38,532 bases of DNA, from positions 1-38,532 of the forward strand of contig DATEGT010000221.1 in the NCBI GenBank assembly GCA_035280025.1, read 5' to 3'. The stretch comes from VBDM01 sp035280025. GTDB taxonomy: Bacteria > Pseudomonadota > Gammaproteobacteria > Burkholderiales > SG8-39. Position numbers and translations under genes: made by a program. Shown here piece after piece: positions 31,853 through 38,532 of the stretch. The notes beneath the pieces were generated by a model. It was not told the DNA's origin, did not search any database, and worked only from the letters and a program-made list of their open reading frames with translations. Position 1 is the stretch's first letter, and every line of letters starts with the position of its first letter.

Positions 31853-32368
31853 ATGCTCGATCGAGACGGCTACCGGCCGAACGTCGGCATCATTCTCTGC
31901 AACGGGCGCAACGAGGTATTCTGGGGCAAGCGCGTCAAAGAGCACTCCTGGCAATTTCCCCAAGGCGGAATAAAGCTCGGGGAAACACCGGTACAGGCGA
32001 TGTACCGGGAGTTGCGCGAAGAGGTGGGCCTACTGCCCGCGCACGTGAAGATCCTGGGGCGGACGCGAAACTGGCTGCGCTACGAGGTGCCGGCCCGTTG
32101 GCTCAAACGGGACTGGCGCGGCAATTACCGGGGGCAGAAGCAGATTTGGTTCCTGCTTCGACTGGTAGGTCGCGAATGCGACGTGCACCTTCGCGCCTCG
32201 GAGCGGCCGGAGTTCGATGCCTGGCGCTGGAACGCTTACTGGGTGCCGCTCGACTCGGTGATCGATTTCAAGCGCGACGTCTACCAGCGCGCGCTCAGCG
32301 AGCTCGCCCGCTATCTCTTTCGCGGCCAGGACCGCAGGCCGGTTTCCGCCGAAATCGCCTCGCGCTAG
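31853..32368 (+). CDS. rppH: RNA pyrophosphohydrolase (Nudix)
   Basis: Predicted 171 aa. The complete Nudix box Gx5Ex7REUxEExGU lies at residues 38-60. The start MLDRDGYRPNVGIIL and the stretch WQFPQGGI and GQKQIWFLLRL are typical for RppH/NudH, which removes pyrophosphate from RNA 5' ends and so starts mRNA decay. The ATG at 31853 has only a modest ribosome binding site. Betaproteobacteria often carry rppH next to proS, as here. A rubrerythrin cassette follows rather than the CNP1-like gene. Confidence 0.95.
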   Translation: MLDRDGYRPNVGIILCNGRNEVFWGKRVKEHSWQFPQGGIKLGETPVQAMYRELREEVGLLPAHVKILGRTRNWLRYEVPARWLKRDWRGNYRGQKQIWFLLRLVGRECDVHLRASERPEFDAWRWNAYWVPLDSVIDFKRDVYQRALSELARYLFRGQDRRPVSAEIASR

Positions 32369-32396
32369 CGCGTTTCCGGCGGTCCGAACTCCCCGC

Positions 32397-32425
32397 TTGA
32401 CATCGGATCCGGCCCGATTTACACT
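32397..32425 (+). promoter_or_regulatory. Sigma-70 promoter of the rubrerythrin cassette
   Basis: A perfect -35 TTGACA (32397-32402), a 17-base spacer and TACACT (32420-32425, four of six). The implied transcript start is near 32432, giving a leader of about 60 bases. Confidence 0.8.
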
Positions 32426-32436
32426 CGATCCACTTA

Positions 32437-32451
32437 TTAGAGTTAGTCTAA
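32437..32451. promoter_or_regulatory. Dyad TTAGA-N5-TCTAA at the rubrerythrin transcript start (operator candidate)
   Basis: A perfect 5-bp inverted repeat spaced by five bases, in an AT-rich patch that differs from the GC-rich surroundings. It overlaps about +5 to +20 of the predicted transcript, a position suited to repression. The shape resembles Fur-superfamily (PerR/Irr-type) boxes; the regulator is inferred. Confidence 0.5.
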
Positions 32452-32494
32452 ATTAATCCCGACCGAATCCGCTCCCAATCATCCAGGAGGCAAC

Positions 32495-32914
32495 ATGCAA
32501 CTCAAAGGCTCGAAGACGCACGGCAATCTCAAGGCGGCATTCGCAGGTGAATCGCAGGCAAACCGCCGCTATCTCTACTTCGCGGCGAAGGCCGACGTCG
32601 AGGGTCAGAACGACGTCGCCGCGGTGTTCCGTTCTACCGCGGAGGGCGAAACCGGCCACGCCCACGGACACCTCGAGTATCTGGAGCAGTGCGGCGATCC
32701 GGCGACGGATCTGCCTTTCGGCAACTCGCGCGCCAATCTAAAGGCCGCGATCGCGGGCGAGACGCACGAATACACGGACATGTATCCCGGCATGGCGAAG
32801 GCCGCGCGCCAGGAGGGTTTCGCCGAGATCGCCGATTGGTTCGAAACGCTCGCCAAGGCCGAGCGCTCGCACGCGAACCGCTTCCAGAAGGCCCTCGACG
32901 GCCTGGCCGACTAG
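32495..32914 (+). CDS. Rubrerythrin (diiron domain only)
   Basis: Predicted 139 aa with a clear ribosome binding site (CAGGAGGCAAC) before the ATG. The fold is a four-helix diiron bundle: residues GESQANRRYLYFAAKA, EGETGHAHGHLEYL, AGETHEYTDMYP and the last AERSHANRF give the Glu/His ligand set (ExxH twice). The usual C-terminal rubredoxin-type domain with CxxC pairs is absent, so electron transfer must come from another protein. Rubrerythrins reduce hydrogen peroxide or store/sense iron. It has its own promoter and heads a likely operon with the Fe-S CCG protein and the DUF3501 gene, a combination I have seen elsewhere. Confidence 0.9.
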   Translation: MQLKGSKTHGNLKAAFAGESQANRRYLYFAAKADVEGQNDVAAVFRSTAEGETGHAHGHLEYLEQCGDPATDLPFGNSRANLKAAIAGETHEYTDMYPGMAKAARQEGFAEIADWFETLAKAERSHANRFQKALDGLAD

Positions 32915-32991
32915 CGCGTCGCCGGCAGCCTGTGACCCGCCTTTGCGGGCCGGGACCGGCATCCCGGCTCGCACGGCACCCTCGTCCGCAC

Positions 32992-34332
32992 ATGACAACC
33001 CGCGAAGGCAGCCTCGAGGCTCCGACCCGGCACGCCGTCGCCTGGCGCTCGGAGGATTTCTACGACGAGGCGAAGCTCGCTGCCGAGCTCGAGCGTACCT
33101 TCGACATTTGCCATGGCTGCAGGCGCTGCGTCAATCTGTGCACGGCGTTTCCGACACTGTTCGACTTGGTCGACTCGAGCAAGACGCTGGAGGTCGACGG
33201 CGTGTCCAAGGAGGACTTCGGGAAGGTGGTGGATCAGTGCTACCTGTGCGACATGTGCTACATGACGAAGTGTCCCTACGTGCCGCCGCATCCCTGGAAC
33301 GTGGATTTCCCTCATCTCATGCTGCGGGCGAAGGCGGTGAAGTTCCGCAAGAACGAGGTCAGGGCGCGGGACAAATTGCTCTCCTCGACCGACGCTATCG
33401 GAAGGCTCGCGGCGATTCCGGTGGTCGCTCAGGTGGTGAATGCCGTCAATCGCAATCCGGCAGCGCGCTCGCTGATGGAGAAGACCATCGGCGTCCACCG
33501 CGAGCGCCGCTTGCCTCCCTACAGTCCCGGAACCTTCCGCGGGCGGGCGAAGGCGAGCGAGGCGCGCGAGGCGAGGAACGGCGAGCGCACGCCGGGAAAG
33601 GTCGCGGTCTTCGCCACCTGCTACGTGAACTACAACGAGCCCGGCATCGGCGACGACTTGCTCGCCGTTCTCGACCACAACGAGATTCCCTACACGATCG
33701 TCGAGAAGGAAGCCTGCTGCGGCATGCCCAAGCTGGAGCTCGGCGATCTCGCGGGCGTCGAGCGCCTCAAGTCCGTCAACATTCCGCCGCTCGCGAAGCT
33801 CGCGCGCGAGGGCTACGCCATCCTCACGGCCGTCCCCTCGTGCACGCTCATGTTCAAGAGCGAGCTGCCGCTCCTGTTTCCGGAAGACCCGGAGGTCAAG
33901 GCCGTGAGCGAGGCCATGTTCGACCCGTTCGAATACTTCGTTCTCCGGCACCGCGACGGCTTGCTCAGGACCGATTTCAAGTCCAGCCTCGGAAAGGTGT
34001 CCTACCACGTGCCTTGCCACACCCGGGTCCAGAACATGGGCCTGAAAACGCGCGAGGTGCTGCAACTGGTGCCCGGCACCACCCTCAACACGGTGGAACG
34101 GTGCTCGGGCCACGACGGCACCTGGGGCGTGAAGTCCGAGTACTACGAGAACTCGATGAAGATCGGCCGCCCGGTGTTCCGGCAGATGGCCGGCGGCGAA
34201 CCCGACCACATCAGCTCCGATTGCCCCATCGCGGTCCGCCACATCGAGCAGGGAATCGGCGAGACCAAGGCGCACAGGGCTCATCCCCTTTCGCTGCTGC
34301 GGAAGGCCTACGCAACCGACCCGACCGAATAG
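32992..34332 (+). CDS. Iron-sulfur CCG-domain protein (HdrB/GlpC-like)
   Basis: Predicted 446 aa from ATG at 32992; an upstream in-frame start would overlap rubrerythrin and encode low-complexity Arg-rich sequence. Two 4Fe-4S motifs are visible: Cys40, 43, 46, 50 and Cys83, 86, 89, 94. Two CCG-type domains follow, with KEACCGMPKLELGD (about 240-253) and PCHTRVQNMG plus ERCSGHDGTWG (about 345-380). The plan resembles GlpC or heterodisulfide-reductase-like subunits that pass electrons. Placed between a rubrerythrin lacking rubredoxin and DUF3501, it may be the electron donor to rubrerythrin (inference). It starts 77 bases after rubrerythrin and DUF3501 follows after three bases. Confidence 0.88.
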   Translation: MTTREGSLEAPTRHAVAWRSEDFYDEAKLAAELERTFDICHGCRRCVNLCTAFPTLFDLVDSSKTLEVDGVSKEDFGKVVDQCYLCDMCYMTKCPYVPPHPWNVDFPHLMLRAKAVKFRKNEVRARDKLLSSTDAIGRLAAIPVVAQVVNAVNRNPAARSLMEKTIGVHRERRLPPYSPGTFRGRAKASEAREARNGERTPGKVAVFATCYVNYNEPGIGDDLLAVLDHNEIPYTIVEKEACCGMPKLELGDLAGVERLKSVNIPPLAKLAREGYAILTAVPSCTLMFKSELPLLFPEDPEVKAVSEAMFDPFEYFVLRHRDGLLRTDFKSSLGKVSYHVPCHTRVQNMGLKTREVLQLVPGTTLNTVERCSGHDGTWGVKSEYYENSMKIGRPVFRQMAGGEPDHISSDCPIAVRHIEQGIGETKAHRAHPLSLLRKAYATDPTE

Positions 34333-34335
34333 CCG

Positions 34336-34917
34336 ATGCCCAGGATCGAACGCACCAGCCTGATGTCCCTCGAAACCTACGCACGCGAGCGGACGCAGTT
34401 CCGCGCGAGAGTGATGGCGCACAAGAGGGACCGCACCATAGCCCTGGGCGAGCACGTCACCCTTCTGTTCGAGGACGAGTTGACGATCCGCTATCAGGTG
34501 CAGGAGATGCTGCGCGTGGAGCGGATCTTCGAGGAAGAGGGGATACGCGAGGAGCTCGACGCCTACAACCCGCTCGTGCCCGACGGGCGCAATCTCAAGG
34601 CCACCCTGATGGTCGAGTACCCCGACCCCGAAGAACGGCGCAGGAAGCTCGAGGAGCTGATCGGCATCGAAGATCGGGCTTGGGTCCAGGTCGAGGGTCA
34701 CGGGCGCGTGTGGGCGATCGCCGACGAGGATCTCGACCGGGAGAACGACGAAAAGACCTCATCCGTCCACTTCCTCCGCTTCGAGCTCTCGGAGGAAATG
34801 GCGCAGGCGCTGAAGAAGGGCGCCTCTCTGGAGATGGGCATCGATCACCCGCGCTACGCCGCAACGGTGGAAACCGCTCCCGGCGTGCGGAGCTCCCTCG
34901 TCAAGGATCTGGTTTGA
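34336..34917 (+). CDS. DUF3501 family protein
   Basis: Predicted 193 aa. A soluble protein without signal peptide. It shows the recognisable stretches LGEHVTLLFEDELTIRYQVQEMLR, AYNPLVPDGRNLKATLMVEY and VHFLRFELSEEM, which I recall as DUF3501, a family encoded beside rubrerythrin and CCG-type Fe-S proteins. Function is unknown. It starts three bases after the CCG gene stop and its own TGA overlaps the TTG start of the next gene, so all belong to one translational chain. Confidence 0.85.
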   Translation: MPRIERTSLMSLETYARERTQFRARVMAHKRDRTIALGEHVTLLFEDELTIRYQVQEMLRVERIFEEEGIREELDAYNPLVPDGRNLKATLMVEYPDPEERRRKLEELIGIEDRAWVQVEGHGRVWAIADEDLDRENDEKTSSVHFLRFELSEEMAQALKKGASLEMGIDHPRYAATVETAPGVRSSLVKDLV

Positions 34918-35420
34918 CCCTTCCGCACGGCCCTTGCGCCGTCGCCCTGCTCGCGGCCGTGGCGGGCTGCGTCCACCCCGAGGTGTTCTCGGACGAATTC
35001 GACGGCAAGCCCTGGGAGGCGCAGAAGGCGCTGCTTCCCGCGTATCCCAAGCAGGAGGACCTGGCGCGCATTTACGTCGGCCGCGCGCTGCCTTTCGCCT
35101 TCTTCGTCGACCGTGCTTCGGTCGGCGTGGGACAGGACGGGGTGGTCCGCTACACGCTGGTAGCGCGCAGCTCTTCCGGCGCGACGAACGTCAGCTTCGA
35201 GGGCATTCGCTGCGAAACCTACGCGCACAGGGTGTACGCCTTCGGCCGGTCGGACGGGACCTGGGCGCCCGCGCGCAGCTCGCAGTGGAATTCGATCGAG
35301 CGCCTCGCCACCAGCCCTTCGACTTCGCTGGCCGACGATCTCTTCTGCTCCGAGCGCGGCCGCGTGCGGACGACCGAGGAGGCCGTGCGGGCCCTGGCCC
35401 GCGGGAATCTCCTCAGATAG
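34914..35420 (+). CDS. CNP1-like family lipoprotein
   Basis: Predicted 168 aa from TTG at 34914 (TTGA overlap with the DUF3501 stop; AGGA upstream). The N-terminus LTLPHGPCAVALLAAVAGC gives a lipoprotein signal with lipobox VAGC, cysteine at residue 19. The mature part resembles the CNP1-like family of betaproteobacteria (YPKQEDLARIYVGRALPFAFFVDRASV... and RCETYAHRVYAFGR). It would be anchored in the envelope; function unknown. The family is usually found near proB/obgE or rppH. It is convergent with proB, four bases apart. Confidence 0.85.
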   Translation: MTLPHGPCAVALLAAVAGCVHPEVFSDEFDGKPWEAQKALLPAYPKQEDLARIYVGRALPFAFFVDRASVGVGQDGVVRYTLVARSSSGATNVSFEGIRCETYAHRVYAFGRSDGTWAPARSSQWNSIERLATSPSTSLADDLFCSERGRVRTTEEAVRALARGNLLR

Positions 35421-35424
35421 GAGA

Positions 35425-36531
35425 TCAGAGAACCACGAGGTTGTCGCGGTGAATCAGCTCCGGCTCGTCGAGGTAGCCCAGGATCGCCTCGATCTCGTTT
35501 GAAGGCCGTCCCGCGATGCGGCGCGCCTCCTGCGCGTTGTAGTTCACCAGCCCGCGGGCGACCTCGATGCCGTCGGGCGAGACGCAGGCGACCACGGCTC
35601 CCCTTTCGAATTCGCCTTCCACGTTCTTCACCCCGACCGGCAGGAGGCTCTTTCCGCCCGAGCGCAGCGCCTTCGCGGCTCCGGCGTCCAGGCTGAGCGT
35701 TCCGGCCACCTGGAGGTGGTCCGCGAGCCATTGCTTGCGCGCGGCGAGCGGTGTGGTCCCGGATGAAAGCAGGGTGCCGATGGCCTCTCCGGCGGCGAGC
35801 CTGAGCAGGACGTCGGGCTCGCCCCCCGAGGCGATCACCGTGCGCGCCCCCGAGCGCGCGGCGCGCTTGGCGGCGAGCACTTTCGTCAGCATGCCGCCCT
35901 TTGCGATCGCCGATCCGGTGCCGCCGGCCATCGCTTCCAGGCGCGGCTCTCCGGCTTGCGCCGTCCTGATCAGCGAAGCCCCGGGATTGCGCCTCGGATC
36001 CTCGGTATGCAGTCCCTGCTGGTCGGTCAGGATGATCAGCACGTCGGCCTCGACGAGGTTCGTCACCAGCGCCGCGAGCGTGTCGTTGTCGCCGAAGCGG
36101 ATCTCGTCGGTGACCACGGTGTCGTTCTCGTTGATCACGGGAATGATTCCCAGCCCGAGGAGGGTCAGCAGGGTCGAGCGCGCGTTCAGGTAGCGCTGCC
36201 GGTCGGCGAGATCGGCGTGGGTGAGGAGAACCTGCGCCGTGCGCAGGCCGTGCTCGCGGAAGCACGACTCGTACACCTGCACGAGACCCATCTGCCCGAC
36301 CGCCGCCGCCGCCTGGAGCTCGTGCATGCTGCCGGGCCTGCGGGTCCAGCCGAGACGCTGCATGCCCTCGGCGATGGCCCCGCTCGATACGAGGACGATG
36401 TCCTTTCCGGATCGGCGCAGCTTTGCGACCTGGCCGGCCCAGCGCGCGATGGCGGACCCGTCGAGTCCCGCGCCGCGGTTGGTGACCAGCGTGCTGCCGA
36501 CCTTGACGACGAAACGCCTTGCTTCGCTCAT
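35425..36531 (-). CDS. proB: Glutamate 5-kinase with PUA domain
   Basis: Predicted 368 aa, normal length for the two-domain enzyme. It phosphorylates glutamate in the first step of proline synthesis. The amino acid kinase domain (about 1-255) shows VVKVGSTLVTN, DIVLVSSGAIAEGMQRL, FGDNDTLAALV and GTGSAIAKGGMLTKV; the last 80 residues form the PUA domain. The start overlaps the obgE stop by four bases. Proline feedback inhibition is expected from the family. obgE-proB is a conserved pair in betaproteobacteria. Confidence 0.97.
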   Translation of the reverse strand: MSEARRFVVKVGSTLVTNRGAGLDGSAIARWAGQVAKLRRSGKDIVLVSSGAIAEGMQRLGWTRRPGSMHELQAAAAVGQMGLVQVYESCFREHGLRTAQVLLTHADLADRQRYLNARSTLLTLLGLGIIPVINENDTVVTDEIRFGDNDTLAALVTNLVEADVLIILTDQQGLHTEDPRRNPGASLIRTAQAGEPRLEAMAGGTGSAIAKGGMLTKVLAAKRAARSGARTVIASGGEPDVLLRLAAGEAIGTLLSSGTTPLAARKQWLADHLQVAGTLSLDAGAAKALRSGGKSLLPVGVKNVEGEFERGAVVACVSPDGIEVARGLVNYNAQEARRIAGRPSNEIEAILGYLDEPELIHRDNLVVL

Positions 36532-37547
36532 GCAGCCCTGCCGGATTCAAGAAACTTCATCACGGATTGGGAGAGCTCCTTGCAGCCTTCGCCGGTAAGA
36601 GCCGAGATGCGGAAACTCGGACCGCGCCAGCGCAGCCTGCGCACCAGGTCCGCGGCCGCCGCCGGCCCCTTCTCGCCGGGCAGCATATCCATTTTGTTGA
36701 GCACCAGCCAGCGCGGCTTCCTGTGCAGCGCCGGGTCGAACTTCTTCAGCTCGGCGACGATCGCCTTCGCGTCGCGGGCCGGATCCGCGCCGGGTTCGAC
36801 CGGAGCGACATCGACGATGTGCAGCAGCAGGCGGGTCCGCGCCAGATGCCTGAGGAACTGGTGTCCGAGGCCGGCCCCTTCGGCGGCGCCCTCGATCAGC
36901 CCGGGAATGTCCGCGATCACGAAGCTGCGGTCGACGCCGACCCGGACCACCCCGAGGTGCGGATGCAGGGTGGTGAACGGGTAGTCGGCGACCTTCGGGC
37001 GCGCGGCCGAGACGGATCGGATGAACGTGGATTTCCCGGCGTTGGGCAGGCCGAGCAGGCCGACATCCGCGAGCACCTTGAGCTCCAGATTCACGACGCG
37101 ATGCTCGCCGGTTTCTCCCGGAGTGGCTTTCCGCGGTGCGCGGTTGGTGCTCGATTTGAAATTCACGTTGCCCAGGCCGCCCCTGCCGCCGCGGGCGAGC
37201 ACGGCGGTCTGCTCGTGCTCGGCGAGGTCGACCAGCGTTTCTCCGGTGCGGGCGTCGCTGATGACCGTGCCCGCCGGCATCCTCAGGACCACGTCGTCGG
37301 CGCTCCTGCCGCTGCACTGGCGGCCGCTGCCTCTCTCGCCGTCGCGCGCCCGGTGGATGCGCGCGAACCGGTACTCGACCAGCGTGTTGATGTTGCGATC
37401 GGCCACCGCAACCACGCTTCCGCCGCGGCCGCCGTCGCCGCCGTCGGGACCGCCGCGCGGCACGTACTTCTCGCGCCTGAAGCTTACGACGCCATCCCCG
37501 CCCTTTCCGGCGTGGACCTCGATGCGCGCTTCGTCGATGAATTTCAT
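36528..37547 (-). CDS. obgE: GTPase ObgE/CgtA
   Basis: Predicted 339 aa from ATG at 37547, giving MKFIDEARIEVHAGKGGDG; a TTG nine bases upstream is less likely. The N-terminal Gly-rich OBG domain (about 1-158) is followed by the GTPase domain with P-loop GLPNAGKST (166-174), G3 DIPG and G4 NKMD. Obg works in late 50S ribosome assembly and stress control. In most bacteria rplU and rpmA come directly before obgE; here the upstream gene is a fibronectin type III protein and no ribosomal protein gene is seen. A TACAAT box lies about 95 bases upstream. Confidence 0.97.
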   Translation of the reverse strand: MKFIDEARIEVHAGKGGDGVVSFRREKYVPRGGPDGGDGGRGGSVVAVADRNINTLVEYRFARIHRARDGERGSGRQCSGRSADDVVLRMPAGTVISDARTGETLVDLAEHEQTAVLARGGRGGLGNVNFKSSTNRAPRKATPGETGEHRVVNLELKVLADVGLLGLPNAGKSTFIRSVSAARPKVADYPFTTLHPHLGVVRVGVDRSFVIADIPGLIEGAAEGAGLGHQFLRHLARTRLLLHIVDVAPVEPGADPARDAKAIVAELKKFDPALHRKPRWLVLNKMDMLPGEKGPAAAADLVRRLRWRGPSFRISALTGEGCKELSQSVMKFLESGRAA

Positions 37548-37640
37548 CGGAGACAAGACAGCCCCGTCGAGCGGAACCGCCGGCCTGGAAGGCTATGCGC
37601 GGTTATCCGGATTGAACGGGGCGGCAAAAACTTGCGAGGG

Positions 37641-37649
37641 ATTGTACCA
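37641..37649 (-). promoter_or_regulatory. Candidate extended -10 promoter of obgE-proB
   Basis: On the minus strand TGG-TACAAT forms an extended -10 element (five of six for the hexamer). No good -35 was found. The transcript would start near 37634, leaving a leader of about 87 bases before the ATG at 37547. Confidence 0.4.
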
Positions 37650-37653
37650 ACCG

Positions 37654-37674
37654 CTTCGCCGCCGTGCGGCGAAG
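37654..37674. repeat. Perfect inverted repeat between obgE and the fibronectin gene
   Basis: CTTCGCCGC and GCGGCGAAG form a 9-bp stem with a three-base loop. No T-run follows on either strand, so it is not a standard intrinsic terminator. It lies just upstream of the candidate obgE -10 box and downstream of the minus-strand gene that ends at 37710. Confidence 0.6.
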
Positions 37675-37709
37675 TTGACCGGCGTGAAGCGCGGGACGTT
37701 CTTCGATCC

Positions 37710-38532
37710 CTAAAGCGAGCCGCCTTCGAAGTTGTCCCACATCCCGGTGTTGTGGAACAGATGCATGCCGAACCCTCCGGTGGGATAGGTCGCATCCGTC
37801 GTCGTCGCACCTGGTACCGGAATGCCGTTCAGGTATCCGGTAATCAACTGGCCGACAGCGCGAATCTCCACGACGTCGCCAGGGGCCAGCGCGCCGATGA
37901 TCGTGCCTTCGGCAGCAACGGGCAACTGACCTACCGTCCCAACTACCTTGAACAGGGTCCACTTCGACTGGCCTACGGGCTGGTTGGAGATCCAGTCGAA
38001 CAGCCATCCATTTCCGTTCGCGTCCGCCCGCACCATCGGCCCGCCGTTGTCTATGTCCGTGCCACTATTCGCAGTGGAAACGAATGTGATCTTGGCGTAC
38101 TGGTTCGCGGGTGGGCTCACTGAGGTCGCGAAGATGAAGTTGTCCGCAGCCCCCCCGCCGGTGAGTCGATCGCTGACAATCGAACCGCCCGCGGCACCCG
38201 AGTTCAGCCAATTCACGCCGAGATTCGCCCTATCGAAGTCGTCGGTGAACAGAGCTGCCGGGGTCGATGGTGCGGGAGTCAATGCCGTGCTGGTATTGGA
38301 AAAATCGCCGAGGTTCCCCGCGGCATCGGTGGCACGTACCCGGTACGAGTAGGAAGTGGAGGCCGCGACGGCCGTGTCGCTGAACAAGGTACCGGTGCCC
38401 GACGGTGCCGCGATCTGCGCGAAATTCGAGCAACTCGCGCCCTGGCAGCGCTCGATCCGGTAGCCGGTCACGCCGACGTTGTCGGTCGCCGCGTCCCAGG
38501 TGAGGTCGACCTGCGCATACCAAACCCCCGTG
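37710..38532 (-). CDS. Secreted-type protein with fibronectin type III domain (N-terminally truncated by window edge)
   Basis: The frame is open to the window edge, so the 5' part is missing; about 273 residues are visible. The upstream-most part continues past the apparent start and reads VDLTWDAATDNVGVTGYRIE, the start of a fibronectin type III domain, which runs to about NTSTALTP. A second region of about 170 residues (LFTDDFDRANLGVNWLNSG ... GGFGMHLFHNTGMWDNFEGG) looks like a concanavalin/LamG-like beta-sandwich. Such proteins are usually exported and bind or cleave carbohydrate, but no catalytic domain is visible here. The gene runs in the same direction as obgE. Composition is richer in Thr, Ser, Gly and Asn than its neighbours. 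Confidence 0.8.
   Translation of the reverse strand, partial: TGVWYAQVDLTWDAATDNVGVTGYRIERCQGASCSNFAQIAAPSGTGTLFSDTAVAASTSYSYRVRATDAAGNLGDFSNTSTALTPAPSTPAALFTDDFDRANLGVNWLNSGAAGGSIVSDRLTGGGAADNFIFATSVSPPANQYAKITFVSTANSGTDIDNGGPMVRADANGNGWLFDWISNQPVGQSKWTLFKVVGTVGQLPVAAEGTIIGALAPGDVVEIRAVGQLITGYLNGIPVPGATTTDATYPTGGFGMHLFHNTGMWDNFEGGSL

Noticed and set aside
37654..37674. Inverted repeat considered as an intrinsic terminator
   Set aside because: No T-run follows on either strand, so it is listed only as an inverted repeat.
36519..38123. Plus-strand open frame opposite obgE and the fibronectin gene
   Set aside because: Antisense to obgE with its intact GTPase motifs; the frame is a GC-content artefact.

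Overview
The window is GC-rich, densely coded chromosomal DNA, almost certainly from a betaproteobacterium. The sequence supports this through the gene order pepA-holC-(DUF2486-like)-valS divergent from lptF-lptG; a sigma factor / DUF3619 / DUF3106 / RDD operon; ilvB-ilvH-ilvC-psd-pssA-leuA in one line; and proS / rppH / CNP1-like / proB / obgE. I recall these arrangements from Burkholderiales and relatives; no search was run. I found no rRNA, tRNA, CRISPR array, insertion sequence, prophage or integron, and no gene-free stretch longer than about 300 bases.

Layout: (1) 1-6707 is a surface and signalling block: a GAF-containing GspE/PilB-type ATPase cut by the window edge, a GAF-HD-GYP protein, a small unknown protein, a type IV pilin with a near-consensus sigma-54 promoter and a textbook terminator, and a multi-membrane GT-C glycosyltransferase with TPRs. 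(2) 6729-11376 holds moaC, the periplasmic protease/chaperone bepA, a ChrB-like protein, a TusA-type sulfur carrier and an MFS exporter. (3) 11392-18822 holds valS, a small unknown protein, holC and pepA on the minus strand, divergent from lptF-lptG. (4) 18829-20743 is the RDD / DUF3106 / DUF3619 / sigma factor operon; the sigma gene seems to start at CTG. (5) 20827-29390 carries branched-chain amino acid and phospholipid synthesis (ilvB, ilvH, ilvC, psd, pssA, leuA), then a YihY membrane protein and pyrF. A leucine-rich peptide followed by a perfect hairpin lies just before leuA. (6) 29397-38532 contains a lytic transglycosylase and proS on the minus strand, rppH on the plus strand, a rubrerythrin / Fe-S CCG protein / DUF3501 cassette with its own promoter and dyad, a CNP1-like lipoprotein, proB-obgE on the minus strand, and the C-terminal part of a fibronectin type III protein.

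Most genes are housekeeping. The points most worth a second look are the candidate leucine attenuator of leuA, the oxidative-stress cassette between rppH and the CNP1-like gene, the pilin with its neighbouring glycosyltransferase, two adjacent proteins with similar GAF domains (a secretion ATPase and a cyclic-di-GMP phosphodiesterase), and the apparent CTG start of the sigma factor. No clearly new multi-gene defence or biosynthetic system was seen.
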